Under the pieces are notes generated by a model. The model was not told the origin of the DNA. It made no database searches and saw nothing but the letters and a program-made list of their open reading frames with translations. A stretch of DNA of 49,959 nucleotides from Candidatus Krumholzibacteriota bacterium (GTDB taxonomy: Bacteria > Krumholzibacteriota > Krumholzibacteriia > Krumholzibacteriales > Krumholzibacteriaceae), in assembly GCA_016931295.1 (NCBI GenBank), contig JAFGEZ010000020.1, positions 1 to 49,959 of the forward strand. The letters run 5' to 3'. Numbering within the stretch: the stretch's first letter is position 1; the number at the start of each line of letters is the position of its first letter. The position numbers and the translations under genes were made by a program. Positions 41,969-49,959 of this stretch are shown here, one piece after another.

Positions 41969-43283
41969 CCCGGTCCGCGCGTTGTCGATCGCGGCGATCG
42001 CGCTGTTTCCCGTCCTCGCGGCCGCCGAGACGCTGTCGCTCGAACGGTGCCTGGAACTGGCGTCCCGGCGCAACCTCTCGCTCATGCTCATGGAGGAGCG
42101 CGTCGCGGCCGCCTCGGCCGAAATCGACGCGGCGCGGGCCGCCGCCTGGCCCGTGCTCCATGTCTCCTCGGGGGTCTCACGGGTCTCCGAGCTCGCCCGC
42201 CTGGATCTCGGCCGGCTGACGGGGAGGCCGGGTGGAATCGATATCGGCGTCCGCGACACCTACGACTTCGCCGCGGCCGTCTCCATGCCGGTCTTCACGG
42301 GATTCCGGACGAGAAACGAGATCCGCGCGGCCGGGGAGCGCCGCATGCAGGCGCTCGGCGAGACCGCTCTCCTGCGCGATGCCGTCCTGCACGGAGTCCA
42401 CCGCCTCTACCGGACCCTCGAGGGAAATCTCCACGAGCAGGAGGCGCTCGCCTCGAGCGTCCGGCGCATCGACAGCCACCTGCAGCTGGCGCGGCGGCTC
42501 CTCCGGCAGGGACAGGCCTCGGTCTACGACACGCTCGAGGTCTCGGGTCGGCTTCTCGAGACGAAGACGGCCCTCGCGCGCCTCGTCCGCCGTTTCCGCG
42601 CGACGGCGGCGGAGCTGGCCGCGCTCGTCGATCTGCCGGCCGTCGACTCCATCGAAACGACCGGCGACGTCGAGGCGGCCCTCGACCTCGCCCCGCTCGA
42701 CGAGCACATCGCCCGGGCCCTCGCCTGCAGACCGGAGCTGGCCCTGCTGGAGCACGCGATCCGGGAAAAGGAATTCCTTCGCGCCGCGGCGGCGTCCGCA
42801 TGGTGGCCGCAGGTGCGCGCCGGCGCCTCGTGGCACTACGCGCGCCCCGGCGTGGATTTCTTCTCGGAGGACTGGATGGACTACTACTCGCTGTCGGTGG
42901 AACTGCGCTGGGAGGTGTGGAACCGCGGCCGGCGCGCGAACGAGATCCGCCGGATCGACCATGCCGTCCGCATGTCGCGCATCGAGCGCGAATCCGCCGC
43001 CGCAGACGTCCGCCGCGAGGTCGTCGCCGCGTGGGAGGAGGTCGCCGGCGCACGGGAGCAGCTCCTCATGCAGCGCCGGCTCGTCGCGCAGGAACGGGAA
43101 CGGTACCGCATCGTCCTCGAGCGGTACGGAGAAGGTCTCGCCACCTCCTACGATCTGCGTGACGCGGAGGAATCGCTCACGTCGGCGGAGGTGCGTCTCA
43201 GGCGGGACCGGATCGATCTTCTCGCGGGCAGGGCCACGCTCGCCCGGGCGACGGGGCGCATCGATCCCCGGCCCGGCGGTTGA
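41961..43283 (+). CDS. TolC-family outer-membrane efflux protein
   Basis: This 440-residue protein starts with a signal peptide (RALSIAAIALFPVLAAAETLS). ATG 41961 is chosen because AAGGAGG lies 6 bp upstream and the earlier frame only overlaps tetR. Two repeats of long amphipathic helices are evident (SLERCLELASRRNLSLMLMEERVAAA; LLQQGQ-like LLRQGQASVYDTLEVSGRLLETK; RYGEGLATSYDLRDAEESL). It forms the outer-membrane tunnel for the ABC exporter encoded downstream. Confidence 0.9.
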   Translation: MRSPVRALSIAAIALFPVLAAAETLSLERCLELASRRNLSLMLMEERVAAASAEIDAARAAAWPVLHVSSGVSRVSELARLDLGRLTGRPGGIDIGVRDTYDFAAAVSMPVFTGFRTRNEIRAAGERRMQALGETALLRDAVLHGVHRLYRTLEGNLHEQEALASSVRRIDSHLQLARRLLRQGQASVYDTLEVSGRLLETKTALARLVRRFRATAAELAALVDLPAVDSIETTGDVEAALDLAPLDEHIARALACRPELALLEHAIREKEFLRAAAASAWWPQVRAGASWHYARPGVDFFSEDWMDYYSLSVELRWEVWNRGRRANEIRRIDHAVRMSRIERESAAADVRREVVAAWEEVAGAREQLLMQRRLVAQERERYRIVLERYGEGLATSYDLRDAEESLTSAEVRLRRDRIDLLAGRATLARATGRIDPRPGG

Positions 43284-43330
43284 GCACGGGGCCCGATACC
43301 GACAAAACGGATGGCACGGGAGGTTGACAA

Positions 43331-44206
43331 ATGAAAGCGATCGGATGCGCCGCCGCGGCGGCGATTGCGCTTCTTTTCGGCTCGTGCGCAGGCGACGGGG
43401 AGGGCGGGTACACCGGCGTCGTCGAGGCGACGAGCGTGCAGGTGCCGGCGCTCACCGGGGGCCTGCTGGTGGAACGGCTCGTCGACGAGGGGAGCCGCGT
43501 CGCGGCGGGCGCGGTGATGGCGAGGATCGACACGACCGAGCTCTCGTACGAGCGGCGCAGGCTCTCCGCGGCGATCGACGAGGTGGCCGTGCAGGAGGCG
43601 ACGGCCCTCACGGCGCGCGAACGCGCGCGCAGCGAGCGTAACTATTTGCGCGAGCGCCACGACAGGCTGGCCCGCCTGCTCGAGGAAAAGGCGGCCACGC
43701 GGCAGGCCGTGGACGATGCGACCAACGCGCTGCAAAACGCCGGGTCGGCTCTCGAGACGTCGTCGCAGGCGGTGCGGTCCGTCGAGGCGAGGAGGATGCA
43801 GCTCGAGGCGCAGCTCCTCTCGATCGGCAAGCGCATCGGGGATGCGACGATCGTCGCCCCCCTCGGCGGCATGGTGACGGAATGCTATTTCGAGCCTGGC
43901 GAGGCCGTGCCGGCGATGCAGGCGGTCTTCGAGGTGATCGAGACGACGGAGGTCCAGGTGAAGATCTACGTCGGGGAGGAGACGCTTCCCTCGATCTCCG
44001 TCGGCGACACGGTGAGCGTCCACGCGGACGGCCTCGATCGCCGACTCGCCGGCGTCGTCGACTGGATCTCCCCGAAGGCCGAGTTCACCCCGAAGCAGAT
44101 ACTCACGCCCGAGACGAGGACGAGCCTCGTCTACGCGGTCACGGTGGCGATCGACAACCCCGACGGCGTTCTCAAGCACGGGATGCCCGTCGAGGTGCGG
44201 CGGTAG
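43331..44206 (+). CDS. HlyD-family membrane-fusion lipoprotein
   Basis: This 291-residue adaptor has a lipoprotein-type signal (AAIALLFGSC, then AGDGEG). Two biotinyl-lipoyl half-motifs (GVVEATSVQVPALTGGLLVERL and GDATIVAPLGGMVTECYFEPG) surround a coiled-coil hairpin (about 75-170). A beta-barrel region (VKIYVGEETLPSISVGDTV) and a membrane-proximal C-terminus end the chain. It corresponds to YbhG and links the inner-membrane ABC pump to the TolC-like channel. It lies 47 bp after the TolC gene and 27 bp before the ATPase. Confidence 0.93.
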   Translation: MKAIGCAAAAAIALLFGSCAGDGEGGYTGVVEATSVQVPALTGGLLVERLVDEGSRVAAGAVMARIDTTELSYERRRLSAAIDEVAVQEATALTARERARSERNYLRERHDRLARLLEEKAATRQAVDDATNALQNAGSALETSSQAVRSVEARRMQLEAQLLSIGKRIGDATIVAPLGGMVTECYFEPGEAVPAMQAVFEVIETTEVQVKIYVGEETLPSISVGDTVSVHADGLDRRLAGVVDWISPKAEFTPKQILTPETRTSLVYAVTVAIDNPDGVLKHGMPVEVRR

Positions 44207-44233
44207 GGACCGCCCGGCCGGGAAGGGGACGGC

Positions 44234-45157
44234 ATGGCGACCGACGCCATACAAATCGAGGCGATGCAAAAGCGGTACGGCGACGTCGAGGCCGTGCGGG
44301 GAATCACTTTGTCGATCGGGGAGGGGGAGCTCTTCGGGTTCATCGGTCCCGACGGGGCGGGGAAGACGACGCTGATGAGGTCGATGTGCACGCTCCTCGA
44401 GCCGGACGGGGGACGGATCCTCGTGCGCGGCATGGACGTCTCGCGCGACGTCTACGGCATCCGCGCCGTTCTCGGCTACATGCCGCAGCGGTTCTCCCTC
44501 TATCCGGACCTGTCCGTCGAGCAGAACATGCGGTTCTTCGCCGACCTCTTCGGGGTGCCCGCCGCCGATCGCGACGAGCGGATCGAGGAGCTCTACCGGT
44601 TCTCGCGGATGGCGGCCTTCAGGAAGCGGAAGGCGGCCGCCCTCTCCGGCGGGATGAAGCAGAAACTGGCGCTCTCCTGCGCCCTCGTCCACCGGCCGGA
44701 GGTCCTCGTTCTCGACGAACCGACCTTCGGCGTCGACCCGGTCTCCAGAACAGAGTTCTGGTCGCTGCTCGGGCGGATCCGCGCCGACGGGACGACCGTC
44801 GTCGTCTCGACGGCATACATGGACGAGGCGGACCGCTGCGACCGCGTGGCCCTGGTCTTCGATGGCGACGCGATCGCGCTCGGCACGCCCGCCGAGCTGA
44901 GAGGCCGCTATCCCTGGCCCCTCTTTCGCGTCACGGGACGGGACGTGCGGGGGCTCCGCTCCTTCTTCGCCGACACCGGCGCGGCGCGCGACATCCAGCT
45001 CTTCGGCGATTCCCTGCACGTCTCCTTCGACGGCGAGCCCCCGCGGGAACGACTGGGAGAGTGGCGCTCGGTTCTCGGGGACCGTCTCGATGAATGGACG
45101 CGGATCGAACCGTCGATCGAGGATCTCTTCCTCGACCTCCTGAGGGGAGATCGATGA
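44234..45157 (+). CDS. ABC exporter ATPase, first half (YbhF N-terminal-like)
   Basis: This 307-residue ABC ATPase has Walker A GPDGAGKTT, the Q-loop in YMPQRFSLYPDL, signature LSGGMKQKLALSCAL and Walker B VLVLDEPTFGVDP. The GPDG form of Walker A is characteristic of the first cassette of YbhF-like proteins. A C-terminal ~90-residue extension (PWPLFRVTGRDVRGLRSFF) is specific to this type. In E. coli both cassettes are fused in one protein; here they are separate, overlapping by 4 bp (ATGA). Confidence 0.93.
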   Translation: MATDAIQIEAMQKRYGDVEAVRGITLSIGEGELFGFIGPDGAGKTTLMRSMCTLLEPDGGRILVRGMDVSRDVYGIRAVLGYMPQRFSLYPDLSVEQNMRFFADLFGVPAADRDERIEELYRFSRMAAFRKRKAAALSGGMKQKLALSCALVHRPEVLVLDEPTFGVDPVSRTEFWSLLGRIRADGTTVVVSTAYMDEADRCDRVALVFDGDAIALGTPAELRGRYPWPLFRVTGRDVRGLRSFFADTGAARDIQLFGDSLHVSFDGEPPRERLGEWRSVLGDRLDEWTRIEPSIEDLFLDLLRGDR

Positions 45158-45894
45158 TGACCGGCGTCATGGTGCGCACGAGGGATCTGACGAGGCGCTT
45201 CGGCGATTTCACCGCGGTGAACCGGGTGAGCATCGAGGTGCGCCGTGGCGAAATCTTCGGCTTCCTCGGCGCGAACGGGGCGGGCAAGACGACGATGATC
45301 CGGATGCTCTGCGGCCTCCTCTCGCCGACCTCGGGGGAGGCGGTCGTCGCCGGGTTCGACGTCCGCCGCGACAGCGAGCAAATCAAGAGCCGGATCGGGT
45401 ACATGAGCCAGCGGTTCTCCCTCTACGAGGATCTCACGATCGAGGAAAACATCGAGTTCTACGGCGGGATCTACGGGCTTTCCGGCGCGGCGATCGGCGA
45501 GCGGAAGAAGGATCTGCTCGCGTACCTCGGCCTCGAGCGCCACGCGCGGACGCTGACGCGCGATCTGCCGCTCGGATTCAAGCAGCGGCTCGCCCTCGGG
45601 ACGGCCCTTCTCCACGATCCCGCCATCCTCTTCCTCGACGAGCCCACCTCCGGCGTCGATCCCCGCGTCCGTCGCGCCTTCTGGGACGTGATCCACGAGG
45701 AGGCCGAGCGTGGCAAGACGATCTTCGTCACCACCCACTTCATGGAGGAGGCCGAATACTGCCACCGGATCTCCATCATGCGCGCCGGAGCGGTGATCGC
45801 GCTGGACGGTCCCACGGCGCTGAAGCGGCGGTTCGGCAAGGAGAGCGTCCACGACGTCTTCATCGAACTCGCCGCGGAGGGGGGGGAGCGATGA
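45154..45894 (+). CDS. ABC exporter ATPase, second half (YbhF C-terminal-like)
   Basis: This 246-residue ATPase has Walker A GANGAGKTT, YMSQRFSLYEDLTIEENIEFY, a degenerate signature (LPLGFKQRLALGTAL in place of LSGGxxQ) and Walker B ILFLDEPTSGVDP. The degenerate signature means the two ATP sites of the heterodimer are probably unequal, as in many asymmetric ABC exporters. The start at 45154 overlaps the previous stop (ATGATGA). It ends with a 4-bp overlap on the first permease. Confidence 0.92.
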   Translation: MMTGVMVRTRDLTRRFGDFTAVNRVSIEVRRGEIFGFLGANGAGKTTMIRMLCGLLSPTSGEAVVAGFDVRRDSEQIKSRIGYMSQRFSLYEDLTIEENIEFYGGIYGLSGAAIGERKKDLLAYLGLERHARTLTRDLPLGFKQRLALGTALLHDPAILFLDEPTSGVDPRVRRAFWDVIHEEAERGKTIFVTTHFMEEAEYCHRISIMRAGAVIALDGPTALKRRFGKESVHDVFIELAAEGGER

Positions 45895-47009
45895 AACGCG
45901 CGTCGTTCGGGCGGATCGCCGCCCTCGCCCGCAAGGAGCTGCTGCACATCTGGAAGGACCCGCGGACGCTGGGAATCGTCTTCCTTTTGCCGACCATCCA
46001 GCTCATCCTCTTCGGCTACGCCTTCAACATGGAGATCGGGGAGATCCCCCTCGTCGTGATCGATCACGATCGTTCGGTCGATTCGCGGCTCCTCGTCGAG
46101 CGCTTCGCCGGGAGCGATCTCTTCTCGTTCGACGCGCGCGAGGCGGCGGTCGACGACATCGCCGACCGCTTCCGCGCGAGGACGGCGCGGGCCGCTCTCG
46201 TCGTGCCGCACGATTTCCAGCGCCGGCTCGGGCGCGGGATGACGGCCGAGGTCCAGGTCGTCATCGACGCCGCCGATCCGAACACGGCCGAGCTCGTCAG
46301 GAACTACGCCGGCCGGGTGATCGCGGCATTCGACGCCGATCGCCGCCCCCGGGCGGTTTCGCCCTTCGAGACGCGGACGGCCGTCCTCTTCAACGCGAAT
46401 CTCGAGAGCGCCTTCTTCTTCGTGCCGGGGATCGTGGCGATGATCATGGTGATGATCTGCGCGCTCCTCACCTCGATCACGATCGCCCGCGAGAAGGAGA
46501 CGGGGACGATGGAACAGATCCTCGTCTCCCCGGTCCGCCCGCGGGAGATCATCCTCGGCAAGGTGCTGCCGTACATTTTCCTGGCATTCCTCGACGGCCT
46601 CGTCGTGCTTTTGCTCGGCATCCTCCTCTTCGACGTTCCCTTCCGCGGGAGCGTCTGGCTGATGGCCGCGCTCTCGACCCTCTATCTCCTCACGGCGCTG
46701 AGTCTGGGGCTGATGATCTCGACGCGGGCGCGCACGCAGCAGGTGGCGATCATGCTCGCCCTCACCGCGACGCTCCTGCCGACGATCATGCTCTCGGGGC
46801 TGATGTTCCCGATCGATTCGATGCCGCGCCCCCTGCAGTTCGTCACCTACCTCGTGCCGGCGAGGTACTATCTCCTGATCATCCGGGGAATCATGCTGAA
46901 GGGAAGCGGCATCGCGCATCTCTGGCGCGAGGTGGCGCCGCTCGCCGTCATGACGACGGTCCTGCTCGCGTTCTCCGTGCGCCGGTTCGGCCTGAGACTG
47001 GAGCGATGA
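45891..47009 (+). CDS. ABC-2 type permease (YbhS-like)
   Basis: This 372-residue protein has one N-terminal helix (TLGIVFLLPTIQLILFGYAFN), a large extracytoplasmic domain (about 45-180) and five C-terminal helices. The family marker TIAREKETGTMEQILVSPVRP is present. Together with the next permease it forms the membrane core of the exporter. It overlaps the second ATPase by 4 bp and the next permease starts 2 bp after its stop. Confidence 0.93.
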   Translation: MKRASFGRIAALARKELLHIWKDPRTLGIVFLLPTIQLILFGYAFNMEIGEIPLVVIDHDRSVDSRLLVERFAGSDLFSFDAREAAVDDIADRFRARTARAALVVPHDFQRRLGRGMTAEVQVVIDAADPNTAELVRNYAGRVIAAFDADRRPRAVSPFETRTAVLFNANLESAFFFVPGIVAMIMVMICALLTSITIAREKETGTMEQILVSPVRPREIILGKVLPYIFLAFLDGLVVLLLGILLFDVPFRGSVWLMAALSTLYLLTALSLGLMISTRARTQQVAIMLALTATLLPTIMLSGLMFPIDSMPRPLQFVTYLVPARYYLLIIRGIMLKGSGIAHLWREVAPLAVMTTVLLAFSVRRFGLRLER

Positions 47010-47010
47010 G

Positions 47011-48114
47011 ATGAGACGGATCCTCGTCATGGTACGCAAGGAGTTCAGGCAGATCTTCAGGGATCGCCCGATGATGGCGATCATCTTCCTGATGCCGGTC
47101 GTCCAGCTGCTCGTCCTCTCCTTCGCGATCACCACCGAGGTCAAGCACGTCGATCTCGTCGTCGTCGATCTCGACAACGGCGCGGTCTCGCGGGAGATCG
47201 TCCGCGCGTTCGCGAACACCGATCGATTCGATCTCCGACCCGCCGCGGGCGGCCTCGCCTCGATCGAGGACGGCATGCGCGGCTGGGAAGCGCAGGTGGG
47301 CCTCGTGATCCCGCCCGGATTCGGGCGCGACCTGGCGCGCGGGCTCCGTCCGCAGGCCGGCCTCGTCATGGACGGGGTCGACGGGAACGCGGCGAGCGTC
47401 GCCATGGGATACGCGGCCGGGATCCTCTCCGGCGCCGTCGCGCCGCCGGCGGGCCGGTTGCGGCCGGCCGCGGCGGTCGCGATGCGGGAGCGGATGTGGT
47501 TCAACCCCGATCTCGATTCCAAGGACTACATGGTGCCGGCGATCGTCGTCGTCCTCCTCACGATCCTGCCGCTGATGCTCTCGGCGATGAGCCTCGTCAA
47601 GGAGAAGGAGATCGGCACGCTCGAGCAGCTCCTGGTGACGCCGCTGGGCAAGCGGCAGCTCCTCGCGGGAAAGCTCGCGCCCTTCCTCGTCCTCTCCTAC
47701 GCCGAGCTGGCCGTCGTCACGACGGTCGCCGTGCTCGTCTTCGGCATCCGGATGAACGGCAGCTATCTCGATCTCGCCGCGGCCGCCTTCGTCTACCTCG
47801 CCACGACGATCGGCCTGGGGATCTTCGTGTCGACGATCACCGGGACGCAGCAGCAGGCGATGTTCGTCGCGTGGTTCTTCGTCATGTTCATGATCCTGAT
47901 GAGCGGATTCTTCATCCCGATCGAGAACATGCCGGCCGGCGTCCGGGCGCTCACTCTGCTCGACCCCATGCGCTATTTCGTCTCGATCGTCCGCGACGTC
48001 TTCCAGAAGGGCACGCCGCTGTGCGAACTCTGGCGCGACCTCGCGCCGATGGCCGTCTTCGGCGCGGGGATATTCACGCTCGGTACTTTCTCCTTCAGGA
48101 AACGCGTGGGGTGA
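47011..48114 (+). CDS. ABC-2 type permease (YbhR-like)
   Basis: This 367-residue protein has the same topology as the preceding permease: N-terminal helix (MMAIIFLMPVVQLLVLSFAI), extracytoplasmic domain, then SLVKEKEIGTLEQLLVTPLGK and five helices. The two permeases form a heterodimer with the two ATPases. It ends 19 bp before the convergent HAD gene, so the transcripts may overlap at their 3' ends. Confidence 0.93.
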   Translation: MRRILVMVRKEFRQIFRDRPMMAIIFLMPVVQLLVLSFAITTEVKHVDLVVVDLDNGAVSREIVRAFANTDRFDLRPAAGGLASIEDGMRGWEAQVGLVIPPGFGRDLARGLRPQAGLVMDGVDGNAASVAMGYAAGILSGAVAPPAGRLRPAAAVAMRERMWFNPDLDSKDYMVPAIVVVLLTILPLMLSAMSLVKEKEIGTLEQLLVTPLGKRQLLAGKLAPFLVLSYAELAVVTTVAVLVFGIRMNGSYLDLAAAAFVYLATTIGLGIFVSTITGTQQQAMFVAWFFVMFMILMSGFFIPIENMPAGVRALTLLDPMRYFVSIVRDVFQKGTPLCELWRDLAPMAVFGAGIFTLGTFSFRKRVG

Positions 48115-48133
48115 GGCGGGAGCGGGCGGGCGG

Positions 48134-48784
48134 TCAGAAGCGGACGATCTCGATGCCGCGTCGGCTCACCGCCGCGGCGAGCCGGCGCCCGGGATCGACG
48201 AGCGCCGGGTGGCCGAAGAGGGCGAGGAGCGCGAGATCGGACGGGCGATCGCCGTAGGCCCAGGAGCCGGCGAGGTCGAACGAGCCGTCGCCCCACCGGC
48301 GGCGCGCGATCTCCGCCTTCGCCCCGCCGTACGGATGGATCCCCTCGATGTCGCCCGTGTATCTGCCGTCCTGCACGAGGAGCGTCGAGCCGATCGCCTC
48401 GTCGGCGCCGAGATCGTCGCGGAACCGTTCGATCAGGCAATCGAGCGTCCCCGAGAGGAAAACGATCCGCCGCCCGCTTTCGCGGTGGCCGGCCACGAGC
48501 CGGCGCGCCGCGGCGGGGATGCGGGGCGCGATCGACCGGGCGTAGCAGTCGGCCGCCATCGCCCGGATCGTCTCCGGGCGTTTTCCCGCCAGGTAGCCCT
48601 TGTTCGCCTTTGCCGCGGCCACCGTTCCCCGCGGAAGCGTCCGCAGAAAGCGGCCGACCCACCGCGCGCCGTCGGCGGGTGTCAGCACGCCCCGGGCCGC
48701 GAGCCAGCGGATGAAGATCGTCTCGGCCGAGCAGCCGGGCAGGAGGGTGCCGTCGATGTCGAAGAGGGCGAGCGTGCGTTTCAT
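48134..48784 (-). CDS. HAD-IB family phosphatase (PgpC/SerB-like)
   Basis: This 216-residue hydrolase has motif I FDIDGTLLPG, motif II LSGT, the lysine of motif III in GGAKAEIARRRWG and motif IV YGDRPSDLALL. HAD-IB enzymes include phosphoserine phosphatases and phosphatidylglycerophosphatase C. It lies 4 bp after the CDP-alcohol phosphatidyltransferase stop on the same strand, which favours a role in phospholipid headgroup dephosphorylation, though a SerB-like or other role is possible. It is the second gene of this two-gene operon. Confidence 0.9.
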   Translation of the reverse strand: MKRTLALFDIDGTLLPGCSAETIFIRWLAARGVLTPADGARWVGRFLRTLPRGTVAAAKANKGYLAGKRPETIRAMAADCYARSIAPRIPAAARRLVAGHRESGRRIVFLSGTLDCLIERFRDDLGADEAIGSTLLVQDGRYTGDIEGIHPYGGAKAEIARRRWGDGSFDLAGSWAYGDRPSDLALLALFGHPALVDPGRRLAAAVSRRGIEIVRF

Positions 48785-48788
48785 CGGC

Positions 48789-49442
48789 CTAGTCCCCGTC
48801 GCGGAGATCCCGCGGAAAACGCTTCTCGAGGAGGTATCGCCGGCCGTCCCAGAGGACGGGCAGCCCCCGGAGAAGGCACATGACGAGCACGACCCAGGCG
48901 AGGATCCTGCCGGCGAGCTCGAGCCCCGCCAGGAGATCCCGGGGGACGGCGAACGCGTAGCGGGTTATCGCCCCGCGCAGGGCGATCAGGCCGCCGAGCC
49001 AGCAGAAGATGACGGCCTTTGCCGCCCCGTACAGTCCCCGGCTGAAACGCGAGGCGACGAGCAGGCGCGTCAGGGGCGATCGCATCATCGTCTTTTCCCC
49101 GAAGGCGGTCTGTCCCTCGGCGAAGGCGAGGCTCCGCATCGAGTCCGTCAGGAAGCCGCGCGCGATGACGACGAGGGGAATCCAGAGGGAGATCATGCCG
49201 GTAACGGCGAAATAGACCCAGAAGACCATCTCGACGATGCGGTCGCCCGTGATGTCGAGGAGGGCGCCGAGATCCGAGGAGGTGCCGCGCCGCCGGGCCA
49301 CCCACCCGTCGAGGGCGTCCATCCAGATGACGAGGAGCGTGAGGAGGAAGGCGGCGATCTGCCCGCGCACGTCGGTTCCGTAGAGGAAGACGGCCACGAA
49401 GACGAAGAGGATGCGGGCGAGCGTGATGATGTTGGCGGTCAT
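48789..49442 (-). CDS. CDP-alcohol phosphatidyltransferase
   Basis: This 217-residue integral membrane enzyme has the complete class motif DALDGWVARRRG, then LGALLDITGD (D-x2-DG-x2-AR-x8-G-x3-D-x3-D). It moves a phosphatidyl or related group from a CDP-alcohol to an alcohol, for example glycerol-3-phosphate in phosphatidylglycerophosphate synthesis. The frame is open far upstream, but the start at 49442 is chosen because GAAGGTGAGG lies just upstream and MTANIITLARILFVFVAV is the normal N-terminus. It is followed by the HAD-IB phosphatase, suggesting sequential reactions. The acceptor alcohol is not certain. Confidence 0.92.
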   Translation of the reverse strand: MTANIITLARILFVFVAVFLYGTDVRGQIAAFLLTLLVIWMDALDGWVARRRGTSSDLGALLDITGDRIVEMVFWVYFAVTGMISLWIPLVVIARGFLTDSMRSLAFAEGQTAFGEKTMMRSPLTRLLVASRFSRGLYGAAKAVIFCWLGGLIALRGAITRYAFAVPRDLLAGLELAGRILAWVVLVMCLLRGLPVLWDGRRYLLEKRFPRDLRDGD

Positions 49443-49558
49443 GACCTCACCTTCCGCGGGCGCGCGGCGCGTTCCGCCGGGTCGAAACGCGGCGCCGTCC
49501 GGCGGGGCCGGCGCCCCGCGCGATCGTCTGTCGTCGGTCGGTCCCCCGTTCCGGACGC

Positions 49559-49588
49559 ATTGTACGCGCGATGCGGCGGAACGGGCAA
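49559..49588 (-). promoter_or_regulatory. Candidate promoter of the phosphatidyltransferase/HAD pair
   Basis: On the minus strand TTGCCC (49583-49588) and TACAAT (49559-49564) are spaced by 18 bp, the same arrangement as at 26014-26043. The leader would be about 110 nt. Confidence 0.55.
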
Positions 49589-49630
49589 CGCAATTCCCGC
49601 CGGGCGGCGCGGCCCGCGGAAAATCGGCCC

Positions 49631-49659
49631 TTGAATCCGGCGCCCGCAAGGGCAATACT
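49631..49659 (+). promoter_or_regulatory. Candidate promoter of the C69 dipeptidase
   Basis: TTGAAT (49631-49636) and AATACT (49654-49659) are spaced by 17 bp. The leader to ATG 49789 would be about 120 nt. The match is moderate. Confidence 0.45.
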
Positions 49660-49788
49660 GAAGAACAGTTCCGGGCGCACGGCGGCGCGGCAGCCGCCCG
49701 TCGCCCGGTTCGTTTGCCCTGACACGAGGGACGGCGCTCGGAAAAGACGCCGCCGCCCGGCAGCCCGCCCGCAAGGAGGAACCGCAGC

Positions 49789-49959
49789 ATGAAGACCACG
49801 ACGGCGATCGCCCTCGCACTCGTTTTGACGGCGACGCTCGCCGCCGCGCCCGCCGCGGCATGCACCAATTTTCTCGTCACGAAGAAAGCGTCGGCCGACG
49901 GCTCGACGATGATCACCTACGCCGCCGATTCGCACGAGCTCTACGGCGAGCTCTACCAC
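49789..49959 (+). CDS. Secreted C69-family dipeptidase (3' partial)
   Basis: The first 57 residues are in the window. A signal peptide (AIALALVLTATLAAAPAAA) is followed directly by C25, then TNFLVTKKASADGSTMITY and ADSHELYGELYH. This is the N-terminal-nucleophile cysteine and following block of peptidase family C69/U34. Cleavage before C25 would expose the catalytic Cys. The position could also be read as a lipobox (AAAC), but the C69 context makes the Ntn role more likely. AAGGAGG lies 9 bp upstream. The gene runs off the right edge. Confidence 0.88.
   Translation, partial: MKTTTAIALALVLTATLAAAPAAACTNFLVTKKASADGSTMITYAADSHELYGELYH

Larger units (their letters stand above)
49443..49788. other. 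Divergent 346-bp intergenic region
   Basis: This is the longest gene-free stretch, lying between two divergent genes. It holds one candidate promoter for each side (49559-49588 minus, 49631-49659 plus) and several GC-rich inverted stretches near 49480-49530. Both outer genes have good ribosome sites at its edges. I see no ORF with coding character and no known riboswitch. Confidence 0.5.

Overview
The window is high-GC bacterial chromosome (roughly two thirds G+C by eye) packed with genes on both strands. Many gene pairs overlap by 4 bp (ATGA) or sit a few bases apart. The organism looks Gram-negative: there are many lipoprotein signals, an outer-membrane barrel protein, a TonB/ExbB/ExbD set and a TolC-family exporter. 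FlgD-Ig / type-A-sorting-like C-terminal modules, a DUF5916 protein and a DivIVA cell-pole protein together suggest an uncultured FCB-group-like lineage of the Krumholzibacteriota/Eisenbacteria kind. That placement is inference from gene content, not a database result.

Layout. (1) 1-6757: the 3' part of a large secreted protein, then two tandem paralogous ~735-residue lipoproteins. (2) 6814-9121: an OPT-family transporter on the minus strand with its own promoter and terminator. (3) 9201-18430: a division/housekeeping run yggS-yggT-divIVA-yggU-PNP-ileS-dksA-like-lspA-rluD. Its order closely follows the Bacillus ylmE-ylmG-divIVA-ileS-ylyA-lspA-ylyB block. (4) 18474-22196: a partner-switching module (STAS antagonist, HATPase anti-sigma-type kinase, membrane GAF-SpoIIE phosphatase), then ruvX, with mltG following. 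(5) 23281-24554: a LarE-type sulfur transferase overlapping a DUF5329 protein. (6) 24598-33659, minus strand: envelope proteins, namely an FnIII lipoprotein, a transglutaminase-like pair (one with the catalytic triad, one without), a DUF5916 outer-membrane protein and a Big_5 lipoprotein. (7) 33794-36079: an ABC-F ATPase, a 51-residue membrane protein and tRNA-Val. (8) 36194-39008: a lipoprotein with its own promoter and terminator, then two unrelated secreted-protein genes meeting head to head, each lacking its 5' end. (9) 39093-41192: TonB-like/ExbB/ExbD energy transducer and terminator. (10) 41243-48114: a TetR-controlled TolC-HlyD-ABC-ABC-permease-permease exporter resembling E. coli ybhGFSR. 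(11) 48134-49959: a HAD-IB phosphatase and CDP-alcohol phosphatidyltransferase pair, and the start of a secreted C69 dipeptidase.

I saw no CRISPR array, insertion sequence, phage or classical defence system. The observations most worth a second look are the 5'-to-5' junction near 38474, the active/pseudo transglutaminase pair, the partner-switching module with no visible sigma factor, the long-tailed DivIVA in conserved division synteny, the split-ATPase Ybh-like exporter with a well-defined TetR promoter/operator, and the tRNA/small-protein unit.
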